DNA of 64,000 bases from Christensenella sp. UBA7703 (lineage in GTDB: Bacteria > Bacillota > Clostridia > Christensenellales > CAG-138), in contig DLGD01000014.1 in NCBI GenBank assembly GCA_002482505.1, positions 15,174 to 79,173 of the forward strand, read 5' to 3'. Shown here in pieces: positions 1 through 8,607 of the stretch. The notes beneath the pieces are model-generated. The model worked only from the letters and a program-made list of their open reading frames with translations, did not search any database and had not been told where the DNA came from. The number at the start of each line of letters is the position of its first letter. Position 1 is the first letter of the stretch. Position numbers and translations under genes: made by a program.

Positions 1-1168
1 ATGTGTCGTTGCAGTTCTTCGCTTCTGACCAGCCGGAGACAGCGAGCGTATGCGCGCGCGTCTTCACGGAAACACCGCTTTCGGAGGCGGAGACGCTGTT
101 GTAACCATAGTTGCCCGCGCGGGTTGCCGTCAGGGCATATGGGCCAACGCCGTCCACCGTAACTTCGTATTGATCGCCGGAGACCAGCACCGCCGTGCAG
201 TTGACGGTTTCGAGCGTCAACGCTTCGCTGGTGCTTCCGCCAGTGATGCGAAGCTGGAAGGGTTCGCCGCTCTTTGCATCGTTCACCCAATCTTCGATGC
301 GAATCTTGGACTGATTGGACTTGCTGGAGCATCCGCTCAAAAGTGCGGAGTAGGCGGCGTTATAATTGGTGTTGCCGTCCATCATCGCGCTCAGCGAATA
401 GGCGCCGACGCGGGTGACGGTGACTTCAAACTCGGTATCCACAGTGCCGACGGCGGGTTCAACCGTGCATCCGTCCGTCTGGAACGAGACGGCGCCGTTT
501 GTGCTGCCACCCTGCACTTGGATCTTGAAGTGATCGTAATAGTCGTCTCCGCCACCCCAGCCGACGATGTTCAGCGGCATTTGATCCGCGCGTCCGGCAA
601 GTCCTGTGCGCGTATCACGCGCAAGATCGGAAGTGCCATTCTTCGCAGCAGTCAGGGAATACGGGCCGGAGCCTGTGACGGTGACGGTATATGTGTCTGC
701 GCCCGTTCCGCTCAGCGGGAAAACGGTGCAATTGGTCGCGGTAAAGTTGACGGGTTCTGTAGCGGAAATACCCTTGAGGGTAACATCAAAACTCTCGCCG
801 CAGTTTTTCGCGCCCTGCCAGGACAGAATGGAAAGCGCGTTGGCGTCCCGAATCGCAAACTCGGACACGCCGGGGGCAACCGGAGCATCCTCAGTCGGCT
901 GAAATTGTACGACGTTGTCTTTTACGGGCTGCGAGGCGCTCTCCTGCTTGGTTTCGTCTACCTGGAAGGACTGCAAGAGCGTTTTTGTTGCCGCGCTCGC
1001 AGGCTTATAGGCAAAGATAACCGCAAGCCCGAAGAAAAGAATGAATGCAACGAGTGCATATGCCCTTCTTTTAGCCCGTTTCCTCGCAGAGCGAACAGAC
1101 CGACCACGATTCGGTGTCCGGCTGGGCGGAGCGACATGTGAAGATGTGTACCTACCCGTCTGTCCCAT
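1..1168 (-). CDS. Membrane-anchored repeat protein, 3' end beyond window edge
   Basis: An open frame enters from the left edge and begins at 1168, giving about 389 visible codons with no stop. The N-terminus is basic (many Arg/Lys), then one hydrophobic segment at about residues 37-54 (AYALVAFILFFGLAVIFAY), predicting a cytoplasmic N-terminus and an exported C-terminal part. The exported part holds at least three, probably four, repeats of about 70-85 residues beginning near residues 115, 200, 287 and 375. Shared elements are a Trp-containing start (SWQGAKNCG, VGWGG, EDWVND, SGWSEAKNC), a central NCT or GCT and a YxVTV...GxYxLTA end, suggesting Ig-like beta-sandwiches with paired Cys. I chose 1168 because GGGGGA lies 7 nt upstream; in-frame ATGs at 1207 and 1234 are alternatives. 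Function not recognised; a surface or adhesin-like role is inference. Confidence 0.7.
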   Translation of the reverse strand, partial: MGQTGRYTSSHVAPPSRTPNRGRSVRSARKRAKRRAYALVAFILFFGLAVIFAYKPASAATKTLLQSFQVDETKQESASQPVKDNVVQFQPTEDAPVAPGVSEFAIRDANALSILSWQGAKNCGESFDVTLKGISATEPVNFTATNCTVFPLSGTGADTYTVTVTGSGPYSLTAAKNGTSDLARDTRTGLAGRADQMPLNIVGWGGGDDYYDHFKIQVQGGSTNGAVSFQTDGCTVEPAVGTVDTEFEVTVTRVGAYSLSAMMDGNTNYNAAYSALLSGCSSKSNQSKIRIEDWVNDAKSGEPFQLRITGGSTSEALTLETVNCTAVLVSGDQYEVTVDGVGPYALTATRAGNYGYNSVSASESGVSVKTRAHTLAVSGWSEAKNCNDT

Positions 1169-1278
1169 CGTCATTTCCCCCGGTTCTTCGATGCAAAACT
1201 CAGCCATGAAGCGGAATCCCGCAGCGTCCGTCATCTCGTAACAAATGCGTTACGGTATATTCATGGAAATTTAATATT

Positions 1279-1307
1279 ATACTATCGTCCTGAGTATACA
1301 ATGTCAA
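1279..1307 (-). promoter_or_regulatory. Promoter for the repeat protein
   Basis: Minus-strand TTGACA (1307-1302), 17-nt spacer, TAGTAT (1284-1279). Transcription would start near 1272, about 100 nt before the chosen start codon. Confidence 0.55.
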
Positions 1308-1730
1308 GGAAAATTTTACAAATTATTGTATTTGCGAGAGATTTCATGCACAAGCTGTTGGGGTTTGTATGCGCGTTCATAATTTATTTTTTTTCTTGGA
1401 TTTTGCCCGATTTGTATAAGAATTTTGTTGCATTTTTTGTGGTGGGGGAAGGATGTCCATTTTACATCCTGTTTGGTATAATGGGTCGTAAAAGTGCAAA
1501 AAAATACAGGATTTTACATACCTTATGGGGTAACTGCCCAAAAACGGGAACGAATGATCAAAAAAGACAGGCTGCAAGATGCAAAGTGGCAAAAAGTGGT
1601 GCGCAAGCCGCGCATTGGAACGAAAAAGCCATTGGTTTGATCGAATGGCCAGAGGGTTCTTTCTTTTTCTACGGCGCGTACTTTATAAGAACATCGCGCA
1701 GCTCTGAATGGACAAAGTTGAGGTTGAAAC
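1308..1730. other. Gene-free AT-rich spacer before the molybdenum block
   Basis: About 420 nt of AT-rich DNA. It contains a GGATGT/ACATCC inverted repeat near 1451-1470 just upstream of a perfect TATAAT on the plus strand (about 1476) that has only a poor -35. This may be the promoter of the MoeA-like gene. A plus-strand frame from 1301 to 1738 is open, but its composition and lack of any recognisable domain make it unconvincing. Confidence 0.4.
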
Positions 1731-3218
1731 ATGGTTGACCAAGATCAAAGAGAACAGATTCGGCTCCACGAGGCGCTGAAGCAATATGTTGTGTTTCTGG
1801 AGACGCGAGGAATTTCATCCCGCACAGAAACGATTTCTGTGACGGGGGCGCTTGGCCGCGTGAGCGCGTCCGCAGCGTATGCGCAAACGCCCTGCATGGT
1901 ACCGCCGCAACAGGTCTGCTCCGGCGAAGGGTTCGCTGCGGGGGAGATGCTCCTGCAATCGTATCTTGAAATCACTCCCGCGGTGATTGCCGCACTGCTC
2001 AGCGGCGGCGTGCGGTCGGTTTCTGTTTTGTCAAAGCCGAGCGTTGGGATCATCTTCGCTGGTTTTGCGCCCGCAATCGATGCAGCCGGCGCGCGTTGGA
2101 ATGCTGCTTTTGAGCCGAGCGCCGCGCTCTATTGCGCGATGCTCACACGCTGGGGCGCGGAGGGAATTGCTTATTTTGACGCGGGATGCGAACCGGATAC
2201 ACTGCGCTCTGTGCTTTTGCGCGCGGCAAAAGAGCGTGACCTCGTGTTACTTTGCACAGAAGCAACGCAGGGTATTCCGGCTGATGTGTTGAATCCGCTT
2301 GTCGAAGTCTGTGTCGATGGCATCGCGATCCATCCCGGCGGAGATATCCTGCTTGGTGCCATCGAAGCCGTGCCGATCATCTGCACATCCTCCGATCCTT
2401 CTTGCGGCATCGTCGTGCTGGAGGAGCTGGTCAAGCCGGTGCTCGACCGGCTGCTCATGCGGGAGCGGGACGCTGCGGAGAGCGTTTGTGTCAAGATGGG
2501 CAAGCCATATGTCTCAATAGAGAGAGCGCGAGAGTTTGTCCCGGCAAAACTGGGGTTTGATCCGGAAGGAAGCCTCGTTGTCCTGCCGATTCCGGTGGGC
2601 GAAAACGGGGGAGAGACCCTCGTTGAAGCGGATTGCATCCTCGACGTGCCGCAAAATTGCGCGGGATATGCGGCGGGCGAACGCGCGCATGTGCGGCTGC
2701 TCAAGCCCATCGATCGTATCGCGCGGACGGTCCGTATCTGCGGCAGCCACGATCCGTTCCTGGACGAGGCGGCGGATGCTCTGCGGCGCACGGAGATCCG
2801 CGCCTATGTCAGCAGCGAGCGCGCCGGAAACGAGGACGCGATGCTTGCGCTCTGCCGCGGGGAATGCCATCTTGCCAGCATCTGTCTGCCGGACGAAACC
2901 GACAGTGTATCCTATATTGAGCAACGCCTTCCTGCGGGCGGCATGGCGCTGGTGGAAGGTGTGCGGCGTGTGCAGGCTGCGTTTATTACCAGCGAAAATC
3001 CGCTTTCTGGGCAAGCGTATGATCTGCTTGTTTCACTTGACGCGATGGAGAACCCTCAGGTGCGCGCATTTTTACACGTGCTGGGGAGCGAACTGTTCTT
3101 GAGCAGGCTGGACGCGTTCGGCGGATACCGCTATGACAAGCCGGGGCGAATCAAGAAGATTTGGCCGGGGAAAGAGCACGAGCCGGAAACGGAACCGAAA
3201 ACAGGCCAGGGAACCTGA
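1731..3218 (+). CDS. MoeA-like molybdopterin protein with C-terminal PBP-like domain
   Basis: The 495-aa product begins with a MoeA-like section (about residues 10-310), poorly conserved at the usual TxDGYA and molybdate-insertion motifs. It ends with a domain (about 335-465) resembling the periplasmic-binding-protein-like module fused to many bacterial and archaeal MoeA proteins: GSHDPFLDEAADAL, then ALCRGECHLASICLPDE, then YIEQRLPAGGMALV. In the family such proteins act late in molybdenum cofactor synthesis or sense the cofactor or molybdate. It is first in the block that continues with moaC and moaA. GAGGTTG upstream of the ATG is a usable ribosome-binding site. The degenerate MoeA core means catalytic molybdate insertion is uncertain; a regulatory or chaperone role is possible. 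Confidence 0.7.
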   Translation: MVDQDQREQIRLHEALKQYVVFLETRGISSRTETISVTGALGRVSASAAYAQTPCMVPPQQVCSGEGFAAGEMLLQSYLEITPAVIAALLSGGVRSVSVLSKPSVGIIFAGFAPAIDAAGARWNAAFEPSAALYCAMLTRWGAEGIAYFDAGCEPDTLRSVLLRAAKERDLVLLCTEATQGIPADVLNPLVEVCVDGIAIHPGGDILLGAIEAVPIICTSSDPSCGIVVLEELVKPVLDRLLMRERDAAESVCVKMGKPYVSIERAREFVPAKLGFDPEGSLVVLPIPVGENGGETLVEADCILDVPQNCAGYAAGERAHVRLLKPIDRIARTVRICGSHDPFLDEAADALRRTEIRAYVSSERAGNEDAMLALCRGECHLASICLPDETDSVSYIEQRLPAGGMALVEGVRRVQAAFITSENPLSGQAYDLLVSLDAMENPQVRAFLHVLGSELFLSRLDAFGGYRYDKPGRIKKIWPGKEHEPETEPKTGQGT

Positions 3219-3282
3219 CGATATTCGGACTAAAGCGTTATTCTTTTCAAAATAATATATCTGCCAAAAAATTGGGATGCGC

Positions 3283-3311
3283 TTGCCAAAGTTTGTTTGC
3301 CGCCGTATGAT
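3283..3311 (+). promoter_or_regulatory. Promoter for moaC
   Basis: TTGCCA (3283-3288), exactly 17 nt, TATGAT (3306-3311). Start expected near 3318, leaving an 87-nt leader with a GC-rich inverted repeat (GCCGCC/GGCGGG, about 3362-3381) before the AAGGAGA site. Confidence 0.6.
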
Positions 3312-3404
3312 AGAATTATCCTGCGGCGGTTATTTTAATTGGAAAACATCGCCGCGCGGGAGGCCGCCAAAGAGCGGCGGGATAGACGAAAGGAGACGGC
3401 GTAC

Positions 3405-3905
3405 ATGGGCGAGACCCTCACACACGTCAACGAGCGCGGAGAAGCGCACATGGTGGATGTCTCCGAAAAAGATGTGACCCACCGTGAGGCGATTGCAGAG
3501 AGCTTTGTCGTCATGAAGCCGGAGACGCTTGCGCTCATCCAGAGCGGAAGCGCGTTAAAGGGGGACGTGTTTGCCACCGCGCGTATCGCGGGTATTCTCG
3601 CCGCCAAGCGAACGAGCGAACTCATTCCGCTGTGCCATCCCATCGCGCTGACGTCGGTCAAGGTAGACCTACTTGCCTGCCCGCCGGATCGCGTACATAT
3701 CATCGCGGAGGTACGCTGTGACGAAAAGACGGGCGTAGAGATGGAGGCGCTGACAGCGGCGAGCGTCGCCGCGCTGACCATCTACGACATGTGCAAAGCC
3801 GTTGATCGCGGCATGGAGATTACGACCACGCGGCTGCTCAAAAAAAGCGGCGGCAAGAGCGGCACCTTTGAGCGTGAGGCGGGGGACTGTAACCCGATCG
3901 CGTAA
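3405..3905 (+). CDS. moaC: Cyclic pyranopterin monophosphate synthase MoaC
   Basis: MoaC works with MoaA to turn GTP into cyclic pyranopterin monophosphate, the first stable intermediate of molybdenum cofactor synthesis. The 166-aa protein has normal family length and carries the signatures KRTSELIPLCHPI (with the active-site His) and GVEMEALTAASVAALTIYDMCKA (with the catalytic Lys). The start at 3405 is set by AAGGAGA nine bases upstream; the frame is open further 5' but without a ribosome-binding site. It is followed by moaA after about 100 nt. Confidence 0.95.
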   Translation: MGETLTHVNERGEAHMVDVSEKDVTHREAIAESFVVMKPETLALIQSGSALKGDVFATARIAGILAAKRTSELIPLCHPIALTSVKVDLLACPPDRVHIIAEVRCDEKTGVEMEALTAASVAALTIYDMCKAVDRGMEITTTRLLKKSGGKSGTFEREAGDCNPIA

Positions 3906-4002
3906 TTCATATGAAAGAGCGGCACACCGCGGATCAAAACACCACAAACTTTCGCAAGCATATCGCAATCATATCGATTGATAGAAAGAAAACAAAGAAT
4001 CC

Positions 4003-4953
4003 ATGAACGACCGCTTTGGACGCACAATTTCATACCTCCGGCTCTCGCTGACGGAGCGCTGCACGCTCAAGTGCGCCTATTGCCGCGCGGGCGAAGGCAT
4101 CTGCCCCAAGAAAGGCGAGCTCACGCGGGAAGAATTCCTGCGCATCGTGCGCGCATTCGCTACGATTGGAGTCAAAAAAGTGCGCCTTACAGGCGGCGAA
4201 CCCATGCTGCGCCGGGATCTGCTCTCGATCATCGCCGGAATCCGCGCGATACCCGAAATCGAAGAGATCACCATGACGACCAACGGACAGCATCTGCCGA
4301 ACCAGAGCCGCGCGCTACGGGAGGCGGGGCTCAACCGCCTGAATATCAGCGTAGATTCGCTCAAGCCGGAGCGCTATGCCGCAATCACCGGCGGCGGCTC
4401 GCTTTCTCGCGTGCTGACAGGGATTGAGGAAGCGTATGCGGCGGGGTTTGATTCGCTCAAGATCAACGTCGTACTGCTTCGCGGACAAAACGACGACGAG
4501 ACGGGAGATTTCATCGCGCTGACCAAGGATCGAAACCTATCCGTGCGGTTCATCGAATATATGCCGCTGGGGGAAACCGACCAGGCGGACCTGCGCGTCA
4601 CGGGGGCGGAGTTGCTGCAAAAACATCCGGAGCTGGTTCCCGTTGCGCCATCCTATATTGGTCAGCCTGCGCGGGACTATCGTATACCGGGTTCTATTGG
4701 GCGCGTGGGGATGATCGACCCCGTTTCGCATCGCTTCTGTGCGGACTGCAACCGCATGCGGGTGATGAGCGACGGCATGCTGCGCCCTTGCCTCGGCTCC
4801 AATGAAGAATTTTCGCTGAAAGAAGCGCTTGCCCAGGAAGGCGATGAGGCGCTGCTTGCTGTGATCGCAGAGGCGATTGCGAGAAAGCCGGAGACGCATT
4901 GCTTTGACGAAGGCTTCTCGACGGAGAAGAACATGAGCCAAATCGGCGGTTAA
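4003..4953 (+). CDS. moaA: GTP 3',8-cyclase MoaA (radical SAM)
   Basis: MoaA is the radical-SAM enzyme that converts GTP to 3',8-cyclo-GTP, the substrate of MoaC. In this 316-aa protein the N-terminal CxxxCxxC cluster is Cys20, Cys24 and Cys27 (ERCTLKCAYC), followed by RLTGGEPMLRRDL. The second 4Fe-4S site that binds GTP is seen in HRFCADCNRMRVMSDG and the later PCLGS. The C-terminus ends in SQIGG, keeping the conserved Gly-Gly tail. The Shine-Dalgarno region (AGAAAGAAAAC) is weak, so translation may depend on upstream flow from moaC. Confidence 0.96.
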   Translation: MNDRFGRTISYLRLSLTERCTLKCAYCRAGEGICPKKGELTREEFLRIVRAFATIGVKKVRLTGGEPMLRRDLLSIIAGIRAIPEIEEITMTTNGQHLPNQSRALREAGLNRLNISVDSLKPERYAAITGGGSLSRVLTGIEEAYAAGFDSLKINVVLLRGQNDDETGDFIALTKDRNLSVRFIEYMPLGETDQADLRVTGAELLQKHPELVPVAPSYIGQPARDYRIPGSIGRVGMIDPVSHRFCADCNRMRVMSDGMLRPCLGSNEEFSLKEALAQEGDEALLAVIAEAIARKPETHCFDEGFSTEKNMSQIGG

Positions 4954-5037
4954 ACGCAACGTGCGCGGGTCACGGAACACCGGAGATTTACCAAGTATGG
5001 TATTAGTAGAATTCTGAATCAATCGAGAGGAAAAAAC

Positions 5038-5472
5038 GTGGCAAAGATTACGTCCATCAACATCAGCCCGAAGAAGGGCACCTTCAAGCAGCCCGTTGAA
5101 CGCGCGGAACTCCGCGTGGATCACGGAATTGTTGGCGATGCGCACGCGGGCAACTGGCACCGACAGATCAGCCTGCTTGCGCAGGAGAGCATCGACAAGA
5201 TGACTGCGCTGGGTTTGGATGATCTCACGCCCGGCAAATTTGCGGAGAATATTACCACGGAGGGTATTGCTCTTTACACGTTGCCTGTCGGCACGATTCT
5301 GCGGCTCGGCAGCTGCCGCGTCGAGGTCACACAGATCGGCAAAGAATGCCACCAGCACTGCGAGATCTACAAAAAAGTGGGTCAATGCATCATGCCGCAC
5401 GAGGGAATCTTTGTGCGCGTGCTGACGCCGGGCGAGATCGAAATTGGCGACGCGGTCACAATCGAAGCATAA
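5038..5472 (+). CDS. MOSC domain protein
   Basis: The 144-aa single-domain protein has MOSC features: VDHGIVGDAHAGNWHRQISLL near the N-terminus, LTPGKFAENITTEGI in the middle, and a conserved Cys segment GKECHQHCEIYKKVGQC. MOSC domains occur in cofactor sulfurase and in carriers that bind molybdopterin through a conserved Cys, and free-standing copies are common in molybdenum operons of anaerobes. The start is GTG at 5038 preceded by GAGAGGAAAA. It probably modifies or handles the finished cofactor; the exact reaction is not established for this group. Confidence 0.85.
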   Translation: MAKITSINISPKKGTFKQPVERAELRVDHGIVGDAHAGNWHRQISLLAQESIDKMTALGLDDLTPGKFAENITTEGIALYTLPVGTILRLGSCRVEVTQIGKECHQHCEIYKKVGQCIMPHEGIFVRVLTPGEIEIGDAVTIEA

Positions 5473-5486
5473 GAACACGGATTTCT

Positions 5487-5508
5487 GCGGGCGGAGCCCG
5501 CTTTTTTT
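5487..5508 (+). terminator. Intrinsic terminator after the MOSC gene
   Basis: GCGGGC stem, GGA loop, GCCCGC, then seven T. It ends the moaC-moaA-MOSC transcript before the next promoter. Confidence 0.85.
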
Positions 5509-5591
5509 CACCCCACTATTAAATAAGATTGGAGGATATATCGTTGTTGTTCTGAAAAATCGTTCAGCATGATGCAACACATTGAAAAGCG

Positions 5592-5620
5592 TTGTTTTTT
5601 CAGAAAAATAATGATATGAT
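5592..5620 (+). promoter_or_regulatory. Promoter placing the transcript start at the ATG
   Basis: TTGTTT (5592-5597), 17-nt spacer, TATGAT (5615-5620). Only TCGCGT separates the -10 from the ATG at 5627, so the mRNA would begin at or within a base or two of the start codon. No Shine-Dalgarno sequence is present. Confidence 0.6.
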
Positions 5621-5626
5621 TCGCGT

Positions 5627-6652
5627 ATGAAGCTCATTGACACAAAGGATGCCGTAGGTCACGTGCTTTGCCATGACCTGACGCGCATCGTCCCGGGAGA
5701 AAGCAAAGACGCGCAGTTTCGCAAAGGACATATCGTCACGAAGGACGATATCCCCATGTTGCTTTCAATGGGAAAAGATCATCTATATGTCTGGGAAGTG
5801 GACGAAAACACCCTCCACGAAAACGAAGCGGCGGATCGTCTCGCGCGCCTTTGCGAAAGCGAACACATGCGCCGGGGAGAGGTCAAAGAGGGCAAGATTG
5901 AACTCTTTGCAACCGAGGACGGCGTATTCACGGTAGACGTTGCGCGTATGGACGCGCTCAATGACCTGCCGGACATCATGGTGGCCTCCCGCTACACCAA
6001 CAGCCCCGTCAAAGCCGGAGACAAGCTCGCGGGAACGCGGATCATTCCGCTGCTGATCGATCAACGGCGCATCGACGAAGCGGAAGCTCTCATGGGAAGC
6101 GAACCGCTGATGCGGCTCACGCCCTATCGAAAAGGACTCAAGGCGGGCATCGTCGTCACCGGAAACGAAGTATTTCACGGCAGAATCACAGATAAATTCA
6201 CCCCCGTTGTGGAGAAAAAGCTTGCCGCACTGGGCGTACCGTTGACCCAGCGCCGCGTGAGCGACGACAACACGGAGAACATTGTCAAAGCGATTGCCGA
6301 AGTGCGCGCAAGCGGGGTCGATATCGTCCTCTGCTCCGGCGGCATGAGCGTGGACCCGGACGACCGCACGCCCGCCGCGATTCGCGACAGCGGCGCCGAG
6401 ATCGTTACCTATGGCGCGCCTGTGTTGCCCGGGGCAATGTTCCTGCTGGGATATTATGCAGACGGCGTGCCCGTGATGGGGCTGCCGGGTTGCGTGATGT
6501 ATTCCCGCGCGTCGATTTTCGATATCGTTTTGCCGCGCGTGGTTGCGGGTATTCGTATCGCGCGGCGCGACCTGACGCGCCTTGGCAACGGCGGGCTTTG
6601 CCTGCAATGCGAGGTTTGCACCTATCCCAACTGCGGGTTTGGCAAGGAGTAA
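5627..6652 (+). CDS. Molybdopterin-binding (MoCF) protein with Cys-rich tail
   Basis: The C-terminal half (about residues 175-310) is a MoaB/MogA/MoeA-type molybdopterin-binding fold: GIVVTGNEVFHGRI, then VDIVLCSGGMSVDPDDRTP and GVPVMGLPGCVMYS. The N-terminal half (about 1-170) resembles the accessory part seen in Clostridial molybdopterin-binding proteins. The C-terminus ends in CLQCEVCTYPNCGFGK, a four-Cys cluster that could bind a metal or receive the cofactor. It has its own terminator-isolated promoter and appears to lack a leader. It may place molybdate into the cofactor or hand the cofactor to a hydroxylase. Its relation to the MoeA-like protein at 1731 (redundant or complementary) is unclear. 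Confidence 0.8.
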   Translation: MKLIDTKDAVGHVLCHDLTRIVPGESKDAQFRKGHIVTKDDIPMLLSMGKDHLYVWEVDENTLHENEAADRLARLCESEHMRRGEVKEGKIELFATEDGVFTVDVARMDALNDLPDIMVASRYTNSPVKAGDKLAGTRIIPLLIDQRRIDEAEALMGSEPLMRLTPYRKGLKAGIVVTGNEVFHGRITDKFTPVVEKKLAALGVPLTQRRVSDDNTENIVKAIAEVRASGVDIVLCSGGMSVDPDDRTPAAIRDSGAEIVTYGAPVLPGAMFLLGYYADGVPVMGLPGCVMYSRASIFDIVLPRVVAGIRIARRDLTRLGNGGLCLQCEVCTYPNCGFGKE

Positions 6653-6754
6653 CGGAAGAATTTTTTACCGCAAGCCGTTCTTCATGCCCTCATTCGATGG
6701 TTATCGCGACTTTCCGCGTGCCATAGATCAAGTAGAATTGAGAGGATCAAACAC

Positions 6755-7666
6755 ATGAAGAAATGGATTGCCCTGACTCTTGCCGTCGTCATGATGGCGA
6801 TGCTCGGCGCATGCGCCGCAACGGCAGCGCCCGCCGTAACCGAAGTACCCGTGGCGACCGAAGCCGCAACGGAAGCTCCTGTTGCGACACCCGAACCCGT
6901 GGCAGCGCCGCTGGAAGCAGCCGAGGTGCAGCTGTTCATTGCTGCAAGCCTGGAAGGCGCGTTTAAGGAGATCATTCCGCTCTACAACCAGAGCCAGCCG
7001 AACGTCACGATCACCTACAACGCGGATAGCTCCGGCACGCTGCTCACCCAGGTGCAGGAAGGCTTTGCCTGTGACATCTTCTTCTCTGCGGCGACAAGCC
7101 AGGTGAAGACGCTGGAAGACGAAGGCTTTATGATTGCGGGCAGCCGCGTAGACCTGCTTGCCAACAAGCTTGCGCTGATCACCCTCAAGGGCAGCGGCAC
7201 GACCGTGACCGGATTTGCCGACCTAGCCAAAGCAAAGAGCATTGCCCTTGCCGACGGCAGCGTCCCCGCGGGCAAATACACCCGCCAGCTGCTGATCAAA
7301 CTCGGCGTGCTCGACGGCACGAAGGAAGCCAAGGATTATACCACGGCGGATGTCTCCGCGGCGCTCGGCGGCGTGGAGATCAACGAGTGCAGCAACGTCA
7401 GCAAGGTGAAAGAGGCGGTCAAGGAAGGCTCCAACGAAGTCGGAACGGTGTATTATTCCGATGCGTATTCCGTCAAGGACGACGTGGATATTCTCGAAGT
7501 TGCGGATACCGCGCTCACCGGCGATATTCTCTATCCTGTCTGCCGCGTGAACAACGCGGAAGCGACCGCGGCCGAGACCGCAGCCGCGGACGATTTCATC
7601 GCCTTCCTCCAGACGGACGCGGTGAAAGCCATCTTCGAAAAATTCATGTTCATCATCAATAAGTAA
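6755..7666 (+). CDS. modA: Molybdate ABC transporter substrate-binding lipoprotein ModA
   Basis: ModA captures molybdate (or tungstate) outside the membrane and delivers it to ModB. The 303-aa precursor has a signal peptide ending in LGAC, so Cys20 should be lipidated. A Thr/Pro/Ala/Glu linker follows to about residue 55, then the binding domain starting VQLFIAASLEGAFKEI. ADSSGTLLTQVQEG and CDIFFSAATSQ match oxyanion-binding loops of the family. GAGAGG precedes the ATG. It is separated from modB by about 190 nt holding a strong hairpin. Confidence 0.93.
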   Translation: MKKWIALTLAVVMMAMLGACAATAAPAVTEVPVATEAATEAPVATPEPVAAPLEAAEVQLFIAASLEGAFKEIIPLYNQSQPNVTITYNADSSGTLLTQVQEGFACDIFFSAATSQVKTLEDEGFMIAGSRVDLLANKLALITLKGSGTTVTGFADLAKAKSIALADGSVPAGKYTRQLLIKLGVLDGTKEAKDYTTADVSAALGGVEINECSNVSKVKEAVKEGSNEVGTVYYSDAYSVKDDVDILEVADTALTGDILYPVCRVNNAEATAAETAAADDFIAFLQTDAVKAIFEKFMFIINK

Positions 7667-7729
7667 GCGCTCAAATCCAATCAATCGGATTTATCTTCCA
7701 AACACAAAACGAGCAATATGAGACAACAA

Positions 7730-7761
7730 CGCCCGCCGTCCAAGTCATCTGGCGGCGGGCG
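7730..7761 (+). other. Intercistronic hairpin between modA and modB
   Basis: CGCCCGCCG and CGGCGGGCG form a 9-bp stem with a 14-nt loop. No clean T-run follows (GATTCGTCTCTTTGG), so it is more likely an mRNA-stabilising or partial-termination element that raises modA over modBC. Confidence 0.5.
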
Positions 7762-7855
7762 GATTCGTCTCTTTGGATTTGTTTTCTGATGTGATAAGAT
7801 GAATTGAGTGCAAAAAGAGTAGACATATGCAAGTTTTTCCGAAAGGAGGCAGACA

Positions 7856-8560
7856 ATGCAGGAGATTTGGGACATACTCAAAACCCTCGACTACAGCCCG
7901 CTCTGGATTTCACTCAAGACAGGTTTGGTTGCAACCGTGCTCTGCTTCTTCCTCGGCATCTGGGCGGCGCGGCGCGTGATGCGCATGGGTAAGCGCGCAA
8001 AGGCGTTTGCGGACGGGCTGCTCACGCTGCCGATGGTGCTGCCGCCGACGGTTGCGGGCTTCTTCCTGCTGCTGATCTTTAGCCTCCGCCGGCCGATCGG
8101 ATCATTTTTGTATCAGGAACTCTCCATCAAGGTGGTGCAGACTTGGCTTGGCTGCATCCTTGCGGCAAGCGTGATCGCGTTCCCGCTGATGTATCGAAAC
8201 GCGCGTGCCGCCTTTGAGCAGGTGGATATCGAGCTGATCTATGCCGGACGCACGCTGGGCATGAGCGAACGCGCGATCTTCTGGCGTGTAGTGCTGCCCT
8301 CGGCTGGCCCGGGCGTGGTCAGCGGAACGATTCTTACCTTCGCCCGCGCGCTCGGCGAATATGGCGCGACCAGCATGCTCGCGGGGAATATCGCGGGCAA
8401 GACGGGCACGATCTCCCAGCGCATCGCGATGGTGATTCAGAACGGGGATTATCTGACCGCAGGACTCTGGGTGATCATCATACTGCTGATTTCGTTTGGC
8501 ATCGTGGTGCTCATGAACTTCTTTGCCGACTCAAAAATGAAGAATATCAAGAAATGGTGA
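7856..8560 (+). CDS. modB: Molybdate ABC transporter permease ModB
   Basis: The 234-aa integral membrane protein forms the channel of the molybdate importer. It has about five hydrophobic segments and the EAA loop that docks on the ATPase (YAGRTLGMSERAIFWRVVLP), followed by the family sequence TFARALGEYGATSMLAGN. An excellent GAAAGGAGG site precedes the ATG. modC follows 47 nt later. Confidence 0.94.
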   Translation: MQEIWDILKTLDYSPLWISLKTGLVATVLCFFLGIWAARRVMRMGKRAKAFADGLLTLPMVLPPTVAGFFLLLIFSLRRPIGSFLYQELSIKVVQTWLGCILAASVIAFPLMYRNARAAFEQVDIELIYAGRTLGMSERAIFWRVVLPSAGPGVVSGTILTFARALGEYGATSMLAGNIAGKTGTISQRIAMVIQNGDYLTAGLWVIIILLISFGIVVLMNFFADSKMKNIKKW

Positions 8561-8607
8561 TTCGGTCTTCGGATGTCATTTTGAGAATATAGAAATACGG
8601 AGAACAC

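Noticed and set aside
50..1141. Plus-strand frame of 363 codons at the left edge
   Set aside because: It is antisense to the repeat protein, which has a membrane helix, repeats and a promoter; the plus frame has no recognisable features.
1301..1738. Plus-strand frame of 145 codons in the AT-rich spacer
   Set aside because: Starts inside the opposing promoter, has no ribosome-binding site and no coherent domain.
3318..3404. Possible molybdenum cofactor riboswitch before moaC
   Set aside because: The leader is GC-rich with one inverted repeat, but only 87 nt long and lacks landmarks I can match to that RNA class. A covariance-model scan would decide.
4537..5643. Minus-strand frame of 368 codons
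   Set aside because: Crosses the end of moaA, the MOSC gene, a terminator and a promoter; all three real features lie on the plus strand.
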